Assembly: GCA_017592665.1 (NCBI GenBank)
Contig: JAGFNW010000009.1
Span: 62,001 to 126,000 of the forward strand
Length of the DNA: 64,000 nucleotides
Direction of reading: 5' to 3'
From: Streptosporangiaceae bacterium NEAU-GS5
GTDB taxonomy: Bacteria > Actinomycetota > Actinomycetes > Streptosporangiales > Streptosporangiaceae
How positions within the stretch are numbered: the first letter of the stretch is position 1; each line of letters starts with the position of its first letter. The notes below the pieces were generated by a model that ran no database searches, was not told where the DNA came from, and worked only from the letters and a program-made list of their open reading frames with translations. This document shows positions 1 to 8,172 of the stretch, one piece after another. The translations under genes and the position numbers were made by a program.

Positions 1-2324
1 TCGTGCTCGCGCCCGAGGCGGCGCCGCCCGCGCCGTCCGCCCCCACCGTGCCGCGGCTGCTGCCCACCGACATCGCCGACTTCACGGGGCGCGCCAAGCA
101 GGTCGACCAGATCCTGGAACACCTGGCCGCCGCCGAACGGCCCAGTCGCGCCGTGCCCATCGTGGCCCTGGTCGGAAAGCCCGGAATCGGGAAGAGCACC
201 ATCGCCGTCCACGTCTCGCACAGCGTGGCCGAGCACTATCCGGACGGCCAGCTCTTCGCCGACCTCCACGGTGGATCGGCGCGGCCGGTCACGCCGTCCC
301 AGGTCCTGGAGCGGTTCCTGCGCGCGCTCGGCGTCACCGGCGAGGCCGTGCCCGACGGTCTCGAGGAGCGGGCCGAGATGTACCGGGCGCTGCTCGCCGA
401 CCGGCGCGTCCTGATCGTCCTCGACGACGTGGGGACCGAGAGCCACGTGCTGCCGCTGCTGCCCGGCGGCAAGCAGTCGGCCGTCATCGTCAGCAGCCGC
501 ATCCGGCTCGCCGGGCTGCCCGGCGCCGTCCACGTCGACCTCGAGGTGTTCGACGTGGCGCAGTCGCTCGACCTGCTGTCCCGCGTCGCCGGCACGGAGC
601 GGGTCCAATCCGAGCCGCAGGCGGCGATGGAGCTGGCCCAGCTGTGCGGGCATCTGCCGCTGGCCCTCCGCATCGCCGGCGCGCGGCTGTCGGCCCGGCC
701 CCACTGGAGCGTCGAGCAGCTCGTCGTACGCCTCGAGGACGAGACCCGGCGGCTGGACGAGCTCAAGCACGGCGAGATGGGCATCCGCGCCAGCATCTCC
801 CTGACGTACGAGAACGACGACAGCGACGACGCGCGGCGCCTGTTCCGGCGGCTGGCCATCCTCGAGGCCCCGATCTTCGCGGCGTGGACCAGCGCCGCGC
901 TGCTCGACTGCCACCTCGACGAGGGCCAGGATCTGCTCGACCACCTCGCCGACGCGCAACTGGTCGAGATCGTCGGCAACGGGCGCGGCATCCACGTCCA
1001 ATACCGCTTCCACGACCTCATCCGGGTCTTCGCGCGCGAGCGGCTGGCCGCGGAAGAGGCGCCGGCCGAGCGCGGCGCGGCCCTGTTACGCGTGCTCAGC
1101 GGGCTGCTGGCGCTCGTCGACGCGGCCCGGAGCCGGGAGAACGCCGACTGGATCCCGCTCGGCGCGTCCCCGCTGTGGACCCTGCCGGGCAAGGTCGTCG
1201 ACCGGCTGATCGCCGATCCGCGCGCCTGGTTCGAGCGCGAGCGGGCCAACCTCGTCTCCGGGGTGCAGCAGGCGGCGCAGGCGGGCTTCACCGAGATCTG
1301 CTGGGGGCTCGCCTTCGGCGCGTCCTCCTTCTTCCAGCAGGGCGTCTACCTCGACGACTGGCGCGACACGGTCGGCATCGCGCTCGCCATGGCGCGCCAG
1401 AGCGGCGACCGGCGCGGCCAGGCGATCATGCTGTACGCCGCGGGCGCCCTCGCGGTCGCCGAACAGCGCTTCGACGACGCCCACACCTCCATCGACGCCG
1501 CCATCGCCCTGTTCACCCAGATCGGCGACGAGCGGGGCCTGGCCGCCGCGCTCGCCAGCCGCGGGCACGGCTATCTGCTGACCGGCCGGTTCCAGGAGGC
1601 CGCCGCCGACCTCGAAGGCGCCCTCGACCGCTCACGCCGCTTCGGCCCGCCCGGCGTCGCCGTCTACGTGCTGCACAATCTGTCGCAGGTGAGGCTGGAG
1701 TGCGGCGACCCGGTCGCGGCCGGGAAGCTGCTGGCCGAGGCGATGTCGCTGGCCGACGGGCCGGACGTGAGCCGCAGGCTGGCGGCCCAGGTGCTGTTCC
1801 GGCGCGGCCAGGTCCACCTGCAGGAAGGCGAGCTGGAGGTGGCCGTCGACGTGCTCGGCCGGGCCCTGGCCGCCGCGCAGGAGATCGGCGACCGGGTCGG
1901 CGAGGCGTACATCCTGCACGCCCAGGGCGCGGTCTGGCTGCGCCTCGGCGAGCTCGCCGAGGCGGGCGGCCGGTTCCGGCACGCGCTGCTGATCGCGGGC
2001 GCCTGCGGCGATCAGCTGGCCCGCAGCCGGGCCATGACCGGGCTCGCGGAGCTGGCCATGGCCGAGGGCGACGCGGCGGCGGCCGTCTCCGGCTTCGAGG
2101 AGGCGCTGGCGCTGTTCCGCACCATCAGCGTGCCCCTCGAAGAGGCCAGGACGTACGGCATGCTCGCCGACGCGCACAGCGCGCTCGGCCACGGCGAGGA
2201 GGCCCACCAGGCCCTCACGGACGCGCTCGCCGCCGCCGAGCGGGTCGACACCGTTGTGCGCGAGCGGCTGCGCGCGGAACTGACCGAGCGGATGCGCGCC
2301 GCCGAGCACAAGAACCCACGCTGA
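1..2324 (+). CDS. AfsR-like NB-ARC/TPR transcriptional regulator, 5' partial
   Basis: The reading frame is open from the window edge, so the true start lies upstream. The visible 773 residues begin with a Pro/Ala linker, followed by an NB-ARC ATPase module (P-loop GKPGIGKST near residue 60, Walker B-like VLIVLDDV near 140, GLPLAL-type motif as GHLPLAL near 220) and then many TPR-like helical repeats to the end (about 450-770). This is the C-terminal layout of large AfsR/SARP regulators, so a SARP DNA-binding domain is expected just outside the window; it could instead be a regulator of another N-terminal type. A TTA codon at 1086-1088 (codon 362) makes translation potentially dependent on the bldA tRNA. 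It probably acts as a pathway-level activator for the cluster that follows. Confidence 0.85.
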   Translation, partial: VLAPEAAPPAPSAPTVPRLLPTDIADFTGRAKQVDQILEHLAAAERPSRAVPIVALVGKPGIGKSTIAVHVSHSVAEHYPDGQLFADLHGGSARPVTPSQVLERFLRALGVTGEAVPDGLEERAEMYRALLADRRVLIVLDDVGTESHVLPLLPGGKQSAVIVSSRIRLAGLPGAVHVDLEVFDVAQSLDLLSRVAGTERVQSEPQAAMELAQLCGHLPLALRIAGARLSARPHWSVEQLVVRLEDETRRLDELKHGEMGIRASISLTYENDDSDDARRLFRRLAILEAPIFAAWTSAALLDCHLDEGQDLLDHLADAQLVEIVGNGRGIHVQYRFHDLIRVFARERLAAEEAPAERGAALLRVLSGLLALVDAARSRENADWIPLGASPLWTLPGKVVDRLIADPRAWFERERANLVSGVQQAAQAGFTEICWGLAFGASSFFQQGVYLDDWRDTVGIALAMARQSGDRRGQAIMLYAAGALAVAEQRFDDAHTSIDAAIALFTQIGDERGLAAALASRGHGYLLTGRFQEAAADLEGALDRSRRFGPPGVAVYVLHNLSQVRLECGDPVAAGKLLAEAMSLADGPDVSRRLAAQVLFRRGQVHLQEGELEVAVDVLGRALAAAQEIGDRVGEAYILHAQGAVWLRLGELAEAGGRFRHALLIAGACGDQLARSRAMTGLAELAMAEGDAAAAVSGFEEALALFRTISVPLEEARTYGMLADAHSALGHGEEAHQALTDALAAAERVDTVVRERLRAELTERMRAAEHKNPR

Positions 2325-2390
2325 CGGCCTTCCGGCCCGGACGATAGCGGGCGAAAGGCGGCCCGATAGCCCCCCGGGCGACCCTGGGCA

Positions 2391-2421
2391 GTGAAAGAGC
2401 ACCGAACCTTTCACCAGGTTC
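2391..2421. promoter_or_regulatory. Nested inverted repeats upstream of the leader/HIUase/leuA operon
   Basis: Two overlapping inverted repeats sit about 40-70 bp before the leader ORF: GTGAAAG (2391-2397) with CTTTCAC (2408-2414), and GAACCT (2404-2409) with AGGTTC (2416-2421). GAACCTTTC also occurs at 26640 and, inverted, at 26699. The position fits a promoter or operator. The cognate regulator is unknown. Confidence 0.4.
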
Positions 2422-2460
2422 GCAGGCTTCGATCCGCCAGTGGATGTAGGGAGCTGTCTG

Positions 2461-2526
2461 ATGTTGTCGGCATGCCGTGGATGTTCCTTGGCGGCTCGTC
2501 TCCGCTCGGACGGGGGCCTTCGATGA
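2461..2526 (+). CDS. Candidate 21-residue leader peptide, coupled to the HIUase-like gene
   Basis: ATG at 2461 is preceded at ideal distance by a strong Shine-Dalgarno sequence, AGGGAG (2448-2453). The ORF encodes MLSACRGCSLAARLRSDGG followed by LR and stops at TGA 2524-2526, which overlaps the next gene's ATG as ATGA. The HIUase-like gene itself has no good ribosome site, so translation probably reaches it by coupling. The peptide has four Leu, two Cys and four Arg residues. It could be an attenuation-type leader, a coupling device or a small protein; the sequence alone does not decide. Confidence 0.5.
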   Translation: MLSACRGCSLAARLRSDGGLR

Positions 2527-2861
2527 GCATCGTGGCCGAAGCGGTCGACGGGGTGTACGGACGGTCGGTGAGCGGTCTGCGGGCCAGCCTCGAGCAGGCG
2601 TCGAACGGGGTATGGCTGCCGCTGGCCAGGGCGGAGACCGACGACGGCGGGCGGATCAACGCCTGGGCGGCGCTCGACCTCGACCGCGGCCTCTACCGCA
2701 TCGTCTTCGACAGCGATCAGTACTTCGTCGGCCTCGGGGTCGTCGCCGCATATCCGGAGGTGTCGGTGACCTTCCGCATGCAGAACGCGCGAGACGCGTG
2801 CAAGGTGCAGGTCATGCTGGCGCCGCATTCCTACTCCACGTATTTCGGAACCGCCGGTTAG
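2523..2861 (+). CDS. Transthyretin/HIUase-fold protein lacking catalytic His residues
   Basis: A 112-residue protein of the size and pattern of 5-hydroxyisourate hydrolases: an N-terminal strand with VDGVYGRSVSGL, then TDDGGRI, a G-L-Y-R-I-V-F-D strand, YFVGL, YPEVSVTF and a C-terminal SYSTY motif. The enzyme family needs an N-terminal His (VHILD-type), an Arg, a His in the HYHVPLLLSP strand and a C-terminal YRGS. Here the first His is replaced (AEAVDG), the second strand reads CKVQVMLAP and the tail is YFGTAG, so only the Arg of DGGRI is clearly kept. It is unlikely to hydrolyse hydroxyisourate. I chose the ATG at 2523, which gives family length and overlaps the leader stop. It sits 9 bp before the leuA-like gene and no purine-catabolism genes are nearby, which argues for a binding or modified catalytic role in the peptide pathway. 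Confidence 0.75.
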   Translation: MSIVAEAVDGVYGRSVSGLRASLEQASNGVWLPLARAETDDGGRINAWAALDLDRGLYRIVFDSDQYFVGLGVVAAYPEVSVTFRMQNARDACKVQVMLAPHSYSTYFGTAG

Positions 2862-2870
2862 GAGTGCGCC

Positions 2871-4262
2871 ATGAACACCCGGCAACCAGCCCACCGCTAT
2901 TCGCCGGCCCCCGTGATCGATCTGCCCGACCGGCGCTGGCCGGGCCGTACGATCACCTCGGCGCCCCGGTGGCTGTCCACGGATCTGCGGGACGGCAACC
3001 AGGCGCTGATCAACCCGATGAGCCCCGAGCGCAAGCTCGCCATGTTCGAGCTGCTCGCCGGCATGGGCTACCAGGAGATCGAGGTCGGCTTCCCGGTCGC
3101 GAGCAAGGACGACCACGACTTCCTCAGGATGCTGATCGAAGGCGACCTGATCCCCGACGACGTGCGGATCTCCGTGCTGACCCAGGCCAGGGACGAGCTG
3201 ATCGAACGGACCGTGGAGAGCCTGGCGGGCGCGGCGCGCGCCACCGTGCACATCTACAACGCGACCTCGCCCGTCTTCCGCGAGCTGGTCTTCGGCATGA
3301 CCCGCGACGAGTGCAAGGACCTCGCCGTCCAGGCCACCCGGCTGCTGGTCAAATACGGCGAGCGCACGCTCGCCGGCTGCGACCTCGGCTACGAGTACTC
3401 GCCCGAGCTGTTCAACCAGACCGAGCCCGACTTCGCGCTCGAGGTCTGCGAGGCCGTGATGGACGTGTGGCAGCCGGAGGACGGCCGGGGCATCATCCTC
3501 AACTTCCCCACCACGGTCGAGAGCGCCACGCCCAACGTGTTCGCCGACCAGATCGAATGGCTGGACCGCAACCTCAGCAGGCGCGCGCACGTGTGCCTGT
3601 CGATCCACCCGCACAACGACCGCGGCACCGGCGTGGCCTCCGCCGAGCTGGCGATGCTCGCCGGCGCGCAGCGGATCGAGGGCTGCCTGTTCGGAAACGG
3701 GGAACGGGCCGGGAACGTCGACCTCGTCACCCTCGGGTTGAACCTGCTGACGCAGGGCGTCGACCCCGGGATCGACTTCTCCGACCTGAACCTGATCCGC
3801 GCCGTCGTGGAGGACTGCACCGAGCTGCCGGTGCACCCGCGCCACCCCTACGGGGGCGACCTGGTGCACACCGCCTTCTCGGGCTCGCACCAGGACGCCA
3901 TCAAGAAGGGCTTCGACGCGCTCGGGCGGGCCGCGAGCGAGCTCGGGGTGAGCCCGCGCGACCTGCCGTGGGCCGTGCCTTATCTGCCGATCGACCCGGG
4001 GGACGTCGGGCGGACTTATGAGGCCGTAGTACGCATCAACAGCCAGTCCGGAAAAGGCGGAGTGGCCTACATCCTGGACGCCTGGCACGGCGTTCGGCTG
4101 CCGCGTGAGCTTCAAGTGGAATTCGCGCGAATCGTACAGGCCGAGGCGGACGCGACCGGGGGAGAAGTCACGCCGCAGCGGGTCAAGGAACTGCTCGACC
4201 GGGAGCGCCCCGCCGTACCTCGGCCCGGCGCGCCCGAGCCCGCGGCGCTGACAGGCCGTTAG
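2871..4262 (+). CDS. leuA: 2-isopropylmalate synthase-like Claisen condensation enzyme, short form
   Basis: DRE-TIM metallolyase family: acetyl-CoA condenses with a 2-oxo acid. Motifs of actinobacterial LeuA are present in order: [11 protein letters not shown] near residue 37 (catalytic Arg and metal Asp), [11 protein letters not shown] near 70, [15 protein letters not shown] near 245 (metal His pair and catalytic base region) and [16 protein letters not shown] near 275. At 463 residues it lacks most of the C-terminal LeuA regulatory domain of ordinary enzymes (usually 550-640 residues), so leucine feedback inhibition is not expected. The start has a good site (TAGGAG). In this cluster it could make an extended or branched 2-oxo acid for an unusual amino acid or acyl starter, or raise leucine/valine-family precursor flow. 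Substrate cannot be read from sequence. Confidence 0.85.
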   Translation: MNTRQPAHRYSPAPVIDLPDRRWPGRTITSAPRWLSTDLRDGNQALINPMSPERKLAMFELLAGMGYQEIEVGFPVASKDDHDFLRMLIEGDLIPDDVRISVLTQARDELIERTVESLAGAARATVHIYNATSPVFRELVFGMTRDECKDLAVQATRLLVKYGERTLAGCDLGYEYSPELFNQTEPDFALEVCEAVMDVWQPEDGRGIILNFPTTVESATPNVFADQIEWLDRNLSRRAHVCLSIHPHNDRGTGVASAELAMLAGAQRIEGCLFGNGERAGNVDLVTLGLNLLTQGVDPGIDFSDLNLIRAVVEDCTELPVHPRHPYGGDLVHTAFSGSHQDAIKKGFDALGRAASELGVSPRDLPWAVPYLPIDPGDVGRTYEAVVRINSQSGKGGVAYILDAWHGVRLPRELQVEFARIVQAEADATGGEVTPQRVKELLDRERPAVPRPGAPEPAALTGR

Positions 4263-4298
4263 CGGCCCTGCCACGGGACTGGCCGGAAGGGGGCACAG

Positions 4299-7061
4299 AT
4301 GGGATTCATCGAACGTGACGAGGCGCTGGCCGCCCTCAACGGGCTGCTGGTCGAGGCCGTCACCGGACGCGGGCGGCTGGCGGTGGTCGGCGGCGCGGCC
4401 GGCACCGGCAAGAGCGGGCTGCTGCACGTCCTCGCCGAGCAGGCCGTCGACGTGGGCGCGCTCGCCGTCGCGGCCACCGGATCCCGGATGGAGCGCAACG
4501 TGCCGCTCGGCGTGTTCGGGCAGCTCGTCCACGACGCGCCGCTCACCCCCGAGGTGCGGGCCCGCGCGCTCGACCTGCTGCACGAGGGCGCGCGCGCCGC
4601 GCTGTCGTCCGAGCGCCTCGAGCACGTCGACGCGCAGGTCGTGCACGCCCTGTGCACGGTGCTGCTGGAGCTGTCCGAACGCTGCCCGCTGCTGGTCGTC
4701 GTCGACGACGTCCACGACGCGGACCCCGCCTCCCTCACCTGCCTGGCCTACCTGGCCCGGCGGCTGCGGTCGGCCCGCGTGCTGGTCGCGCTCGGATGCG
4801 CCGACGACGGCGCCGAGACCGCCTTCCAGACCGAACTGCTGCGGCAGCCGCACTGCCGCCGGGTGCCGCTGCCGCTGCTGACCAGAACCGGCGCCTTCGC
4901 CCTCGCCGCGGCGCGGCTCGGACCGCAGCTCGCCGGGCGCGCCGCGGCCGAGTGGTTCGCCTACAGCGGCGGCAACCCGCTGCTGGTCGAGGCGCTCGTC
5001 GAAGACTGGCAGGACGCCGCGCGGGAGGCCGGCGAGCCGCCGCCGCAGCTGATCCCCGGCGATCGGTACGGCCAGGCCGTGCTGGCGCTGCTGCGGCGCG
5101 GGGACCAGCGCCAGGCCGAGGCCGCCGAGGCGCTCGCGATCATGGGCGACGCCCGGCAGGCCGGCGAGCTGCTGAACCTGAGCGCCGAGGAGGTGGCCCG
5201 GGACCTGCACGGGCCGATCGTGGCCGGGCTGCTCGCCGACTCCCGCTATCGGCACGCGGCCGCGGCCGAGGCCGTACTGGACGCCGTCGAACCGGAGCGG
5301 CGGGCCCGGCTGCACGGGCGGGCCGCCGCGATCACCCATCGCCACGGCGCACCGGCCGGCGTGGTCGCCGGTCACCTGCTGCGGGCCGGGGGCACGCCCG
5401 AACCGTGGGGCGTCTCGGTGCTCGAGTCGGCCGCCAAGCAGGCGCTGCGCGACGGGCAGGTGGAGCCCGCCGTCGAATACCTCAAGCTGGCCTGGCTGGC
5501 CTGCACCGATGAGCGGCAGCGGGTCGCCATCACGACCGCGCTCGTGCGCGCCGAATGGCGGATCAACCCCAGCGCGCCCACCGGTCACTTCCCCGAGCTG
5601 ACCGAGGCGGTGCACCGCGGCATCGTGCGCGGATACGACGCGGTCGTGCTGGCCAAGGCGCTGCTGTGGCACGGGCGCTTCGACGACGCGCAGGACGTGC
5701 TCGACCGGGTCGGCGACGAGCCGGGCGCGCCCGATCAGGAGGAGCTTGCCGAACTGGTCACCGTCCGGTCGTGGCTGCGGACCGTCTACCCGCCGTTCCT
5801 GGTCTGCCTGCGGCCGCCCGCCGAGCCCGCGCCCGCCGCGCCGGTCGTCATGTCGTCGGTGGCCGCCAACCGACGCGAGGAGGCGCTGGCCGCGCTCGAG
5901 GCCGTGCTCACGCGCGGGCCGTCGGCGGAGGCCATCGCGAGTGCCGAGCGCGTGCTCGGCGGCGCCCGCCTCGACGGGATCTCGCTGGACACCGTGGAGA
6001 ACGCGGTGCTCACGCTCATCTACGGCGGCGCGTCCGAACTGGCCCTGCCCTGGTGCGAGCAGTTCATCGAGGAGGCGGCCATCCGGCGCGCGCCGAGCCG
6101 CCAGGCCCGGCTGCTGGCGCTCCGCGCGGAGATCGCGCTGCGCCACGGCGACCTGCGCGGAGCCGAGCGGCACGCCCGCAGAGCGCTCGACATCATGCCG
6201 CTGACCAGCTGGGGCGTGGTCGCCGGCGAGCCGCTCGCCACGCTGACGCTCGCCCTCACCGCGATGGGCCGCCTCGCCGAGGCGGCCGACTGCCTCGCCC
6301 AGCCGGTGCCCGAGGCCATGTTCCAGACCCGGTACGGCCTGCACTACCTGCACGCGCGCGGCCGCCACAGCCTCGCCGCGGGGCATCCGCAAGCCGCCCT
6401 CGGCGACTTCGAGACCTGCGGCCGGCTCACGGGAGAGTGGGGGCTCGACGTGCCCGGCCTGGTCGCCTGGCGGGCCGAGGCGGCCGAGGCCTGCCTCCGG
6501 CTCGGGCAGCGCGAGCGCGCCGTCACGCTCGTCGAGGACCAGCTCGCTCGATGCGGCACGCACGCGGCGCGGACGCGCGGGCTGGCACTGCGGCTGCGGG
6601 CCGCCGCCGCCGACCTCGCGCACCGGCCGGGGATCCTGCGGCGCGCCTCCGACGTGCTGCAGGTGGCCGGCGGCGACCGCTACGAGCTGGCCCGGGTCCT
6701 GTACGACCTCACGGGGGTCTATCAGGCGCTCGGCGAATTCCGCCGGGCCGGGACCGTGACCCGCAGGGCCGACGCCTACGCCCGCGAATGCGGTGCCGAG
6801 CCGCTGATCCGCGCGAGCGACAAGGAGGAGGACGAGGACGCCGAGCGGGTCGCCGAGGGGCCCGCCGCTCTGCTCAGCGACGCCGAGCGCCGGGTCGCCG
6901 AGCTCGCCGCCGTCGGCTACACCAACCGGGAGATCGCCGCCAGGCTGTATATCACGGTGAGCACCGTGGAACAGCACCTCACGCACACCTACCGCAAACT
7001 CAATATCAGCCGCCGCGCGGATCTGCCGATCGCGGCGGAACCCGCCGAGGCCAAACCCTGA
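4299..7061 (+). CDS. LAL-family (large LuxR) transcriptional regulator
   Basis: A 920-residue regulator with an N-terminal AAA-type ATPase (P-loop GGAAGTGKSG near residue 32, Walker B LLVVVDDVHDADP near 130), a long helical middle and a C-terminal LuxR helix-turn-helix (LLSDAERRVAELAAVGYTNR onward, with STVEQHLTHTYRKL, about residues 855-905). This is the standard LAL layout of pathway activators. The start follows GGAAGGGGG at good spacing, 36 bp behind the leuA-like gene, so it probably shares that operon. A hairpin terminator follows the stop. A second LAL regulator is encoded at 58620-61217, so the two may bracket the cluster. Confidence 0.9.
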   Translation: MGFIERDEALAALNGLLVEAVTGRGRLAVVGGAAGTGKSGLLHVLAEQAVDVGALAVAATGSRMERNVPLGVFGQLVHDAPLTPEVRARALDLLHEGARAALSSERLEHVDAQVVHALCTVLLELSERCPLLVVVDDVHDADPASLTCLAYLARRLRSARVLVALGCADDGAETAFQTELLRQPHCRRVPLPLLTRTGAFALAAARLGPQLAGRAAAEWFAYSGGNPLLVEALVEDWQDAAREAGEPPPQLIPGDRYGQAVLALLRRGDQRQAEAAEALAIMGDARQAGELLNLSAEEVARDLHGPIVAGLLADSRYRHAAAAEAVLDAVEPERRARLHGRAAAITHRHGAPAGVVAGHLLRAGGTPEPWGVSVLESAAKQALRDGQVEPAVEYLKLAWLACTDERQRVAITTALVRAEWRINPSAPTGHFPELTEAVHRGIVRGYDAVVLAKALLWHGRFDDAQDVLDRVGDEPGAPDQEELAELVTVRSWLRTVYPPFLVCLRPPAEPAPAAPVVMSSVAANRREEALAALEAVLTRGPSAEAIASAERVLGGARLDGISLDTVENAVLTLIYGGASELALPWCEQFIEEAAIRRAPSRQARLLALRAEIALRHGDLRGAERHARRALDIMPLTSWGVVAGEPLATLTLALTAMGRLAEAADCLAQPVPEAMFQTRYGLHYLHARGRHSLAAGHPQAALGDFETCGRLTGEWGLDVPGLVAWRAEAAEACLRLGQRERAVTLVEDQLARCGTHAARTRGLALRLRAAAADLAHRPGILRRASDVLQVAGGDRYELARVLYDLTGVYQALGEFRRAGTVTRRADAYARECGAEPLIRASDKEEDEDAERVAEGPAALLSDAERRVAELAAVGYTNREIAARLYITVSTVEQHLTHTYRKLNISRRADLPIAAEPAEAKP

Positions 7062-7076
7062 TCCCGGCGGAAAAAC

Positions 7077-7108
7077 GGCCGGGCCCCCGAAGAATCGGGA
7101 GCCCGGCC
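7077..7108 (+). terminator. Hairpin terminator after the LAL gene
   Basis: GGCCGGGC (7077-7084) pairs with GCCCGGCC (7101-7108). An inner CCCCGA/TCGGGA stem has one mismatch, and the loop is AGAA. It lies 16 bp after the LAL stop. There is no long T tract, as is common in actinomycetes. Confidence 0.6.
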
Positions 7109-7264
7109 GCACGCGTGCCGTTTTACGGATAGCCGATGCCCGGGAGGTCTGGGGTCGGCTGGGGTTCAGCGGAATCGGCGGGATTTCTACAATTCAGGTG
7201 CAGGCTTGGAAGAATTTGGACCAGCGGTGAGGTGATGCTCCTCTCAGCCACTCCGTCCGCGGAT

Positions 7265-7304
7265 GAGGGCCGTTGTGCGAGGAGTAGATCGCGCAACGGC
7301 CCTC
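7265..7304 (+). terminator. Strong hairpin upstream of the TauE gene: terminator or attenuator
   Basis: GAGGGCCGTTGTGCG (7265-7279) pairs with CGCGCAACGGCCCTC (7290-7304) with one mismatch and a 10-nt loop, followed by CGCCTTTTCC. It ends 83 bp before the TauE start, inside the 326-bp gap 7062-7387. A separate terminator already closes the upstream gene at 7077-7108, so this one may sit in the tauE leader and act as an attenuator. The sequence from 7109 to 7264 has no gene that I can support; I could not assign it to a riboswitch class. Confidence 0.5.
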
Positions 7305-7387
7305 TCGCCTTTTCCGGTCATCGGCGCCAGGCCCGCCTTATTCCATTGAATGTGAAGGGCTCGGCCGCGCCGCAGGGAGGGTTCGCG

Positions 7388-8113
7388 ATGCTGGACCTCG
7401 CCGCGCTGTTGCTTTCCGGAGTGGCCGTCTTCCTCGGCGCCGCGCTGCAGGGGGGCACCGGGACGGGTCTCGCCCTGGTCGCCACCCCCATCGTGCAGTT
7501 GCTTCGGCCCGGATTGATGCCGGGCGCCATGCTCGTCGTCGCCTTCGGATTGGCCCTGCTCGCCGTCGCCGACGAGGCGGGGCACGCCGACTGGAGCGGG
7601 CTGCGGTGGGCTCTTGGCGGCCGCCTGCTCGGTACGGCGTGCAGTGCGTGGGCGGTGGCCGTGACCACTGCCAAAGGGCTCAGCCTGATCAGTGGGGCGG
7701 TGATCCTCGTGGTCGCCGCGATGGCGGCGCTCGCCCCCGCGTGGCTGCCCAGGAACCGGCTGACCCTTGTGGGGTCGGGCGTGTTCGCGGGGGTCGCCGG
7801 CACGACTGTGGCGCTCGGCGGACCGCTGATCGCGCTGGTGTACCGGCGTTCGCCGGCCGCGACCATGCGGGGCAGCCTCGGGGTGTTCACCACCTTCGGA
7901 AGCCTCCTTTCGCTGGTGTGCCTTGGGATGGTCGGAGTGCTGAGCTGGGGGCAGATCACCGGCGGGCTCGCCCTGCTGCCGTTCGTCGGAGCCGGGTTCC
8001 TGGTGGCGAGCCGGGTCCGCGATCGGCTGCGGCCGGATTCGGTCCGCGGCGCCGTCCTGGTGATGGCGGTGCTCGCCGCGGCGTGGCTGATCCTGCGGAG
8101 CGTCGCGGGCTGA
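7388..8113 (+). CDS. TauE/SafE-family membrane permease
   Basis: A 241-residue, strongly hydrophobic protein with about seven or eight membrane segments. Family features are the glycine-rich first helix GAALQGGTGTGLALVATPIV near residue 18 and, in the second half, GVAGTTVALGGPLIALVY near 138. The family exports sulfite, sulfoacetate and other small anions, but many members have unknown substrates. The ATG at 7388 is preceded by AGGGAGG; longer frames upstream have no ribosome site and would run through the hairpin at 7265-7304. It converges on the ornithine hydroxylase gene with a gap of 59 bp. Its link to the peptide pathway is unproven. Confidence 0.8.
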   Translation: MLDLAALLLSGVAVFLGAALQGGTGTGLALVATPIVQLLRPGLMPGAMLVVAFGLALLAVADEAGHADWSGLRWALGGRLLGTACSAWAVAVTTAKGLSLISGAVILVVAAMAALAPAWLPRNRLTLVGSGVFAGVAGTTVALGGPLIALVYRRSPAATMRGSLGVFTTFGSLLSLVCLGMVGVLSWGQITGGLALLPFVGAGFLVASRVRDRLRPDSVRGAVLVMAVLAAAWLILRSVAG

Positions 8114-8172
8114 CCCATGGTGGGGCCCGCTGCGCCGGTTCCTCGCGCCTTCGGGGCCGTGTCGACGCCGGC

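Noticed and set aside
4264-4279. Sixth copy of the palindrome (GGCCCT-GCCA-CGGGAC)
   Set aside because: Only 10 of 12 arm bases match, which is easily reached by chance in this composition.
1632-7112. A very long open frame on the minus strand, and similar ones at 28542-36515 and 44715-49652
   Set aside because: They lie opposite well-supported genes, have no domain pattern and compositions typical of GC-rich antisense frames (Arg, Gly, His, Gln runs).
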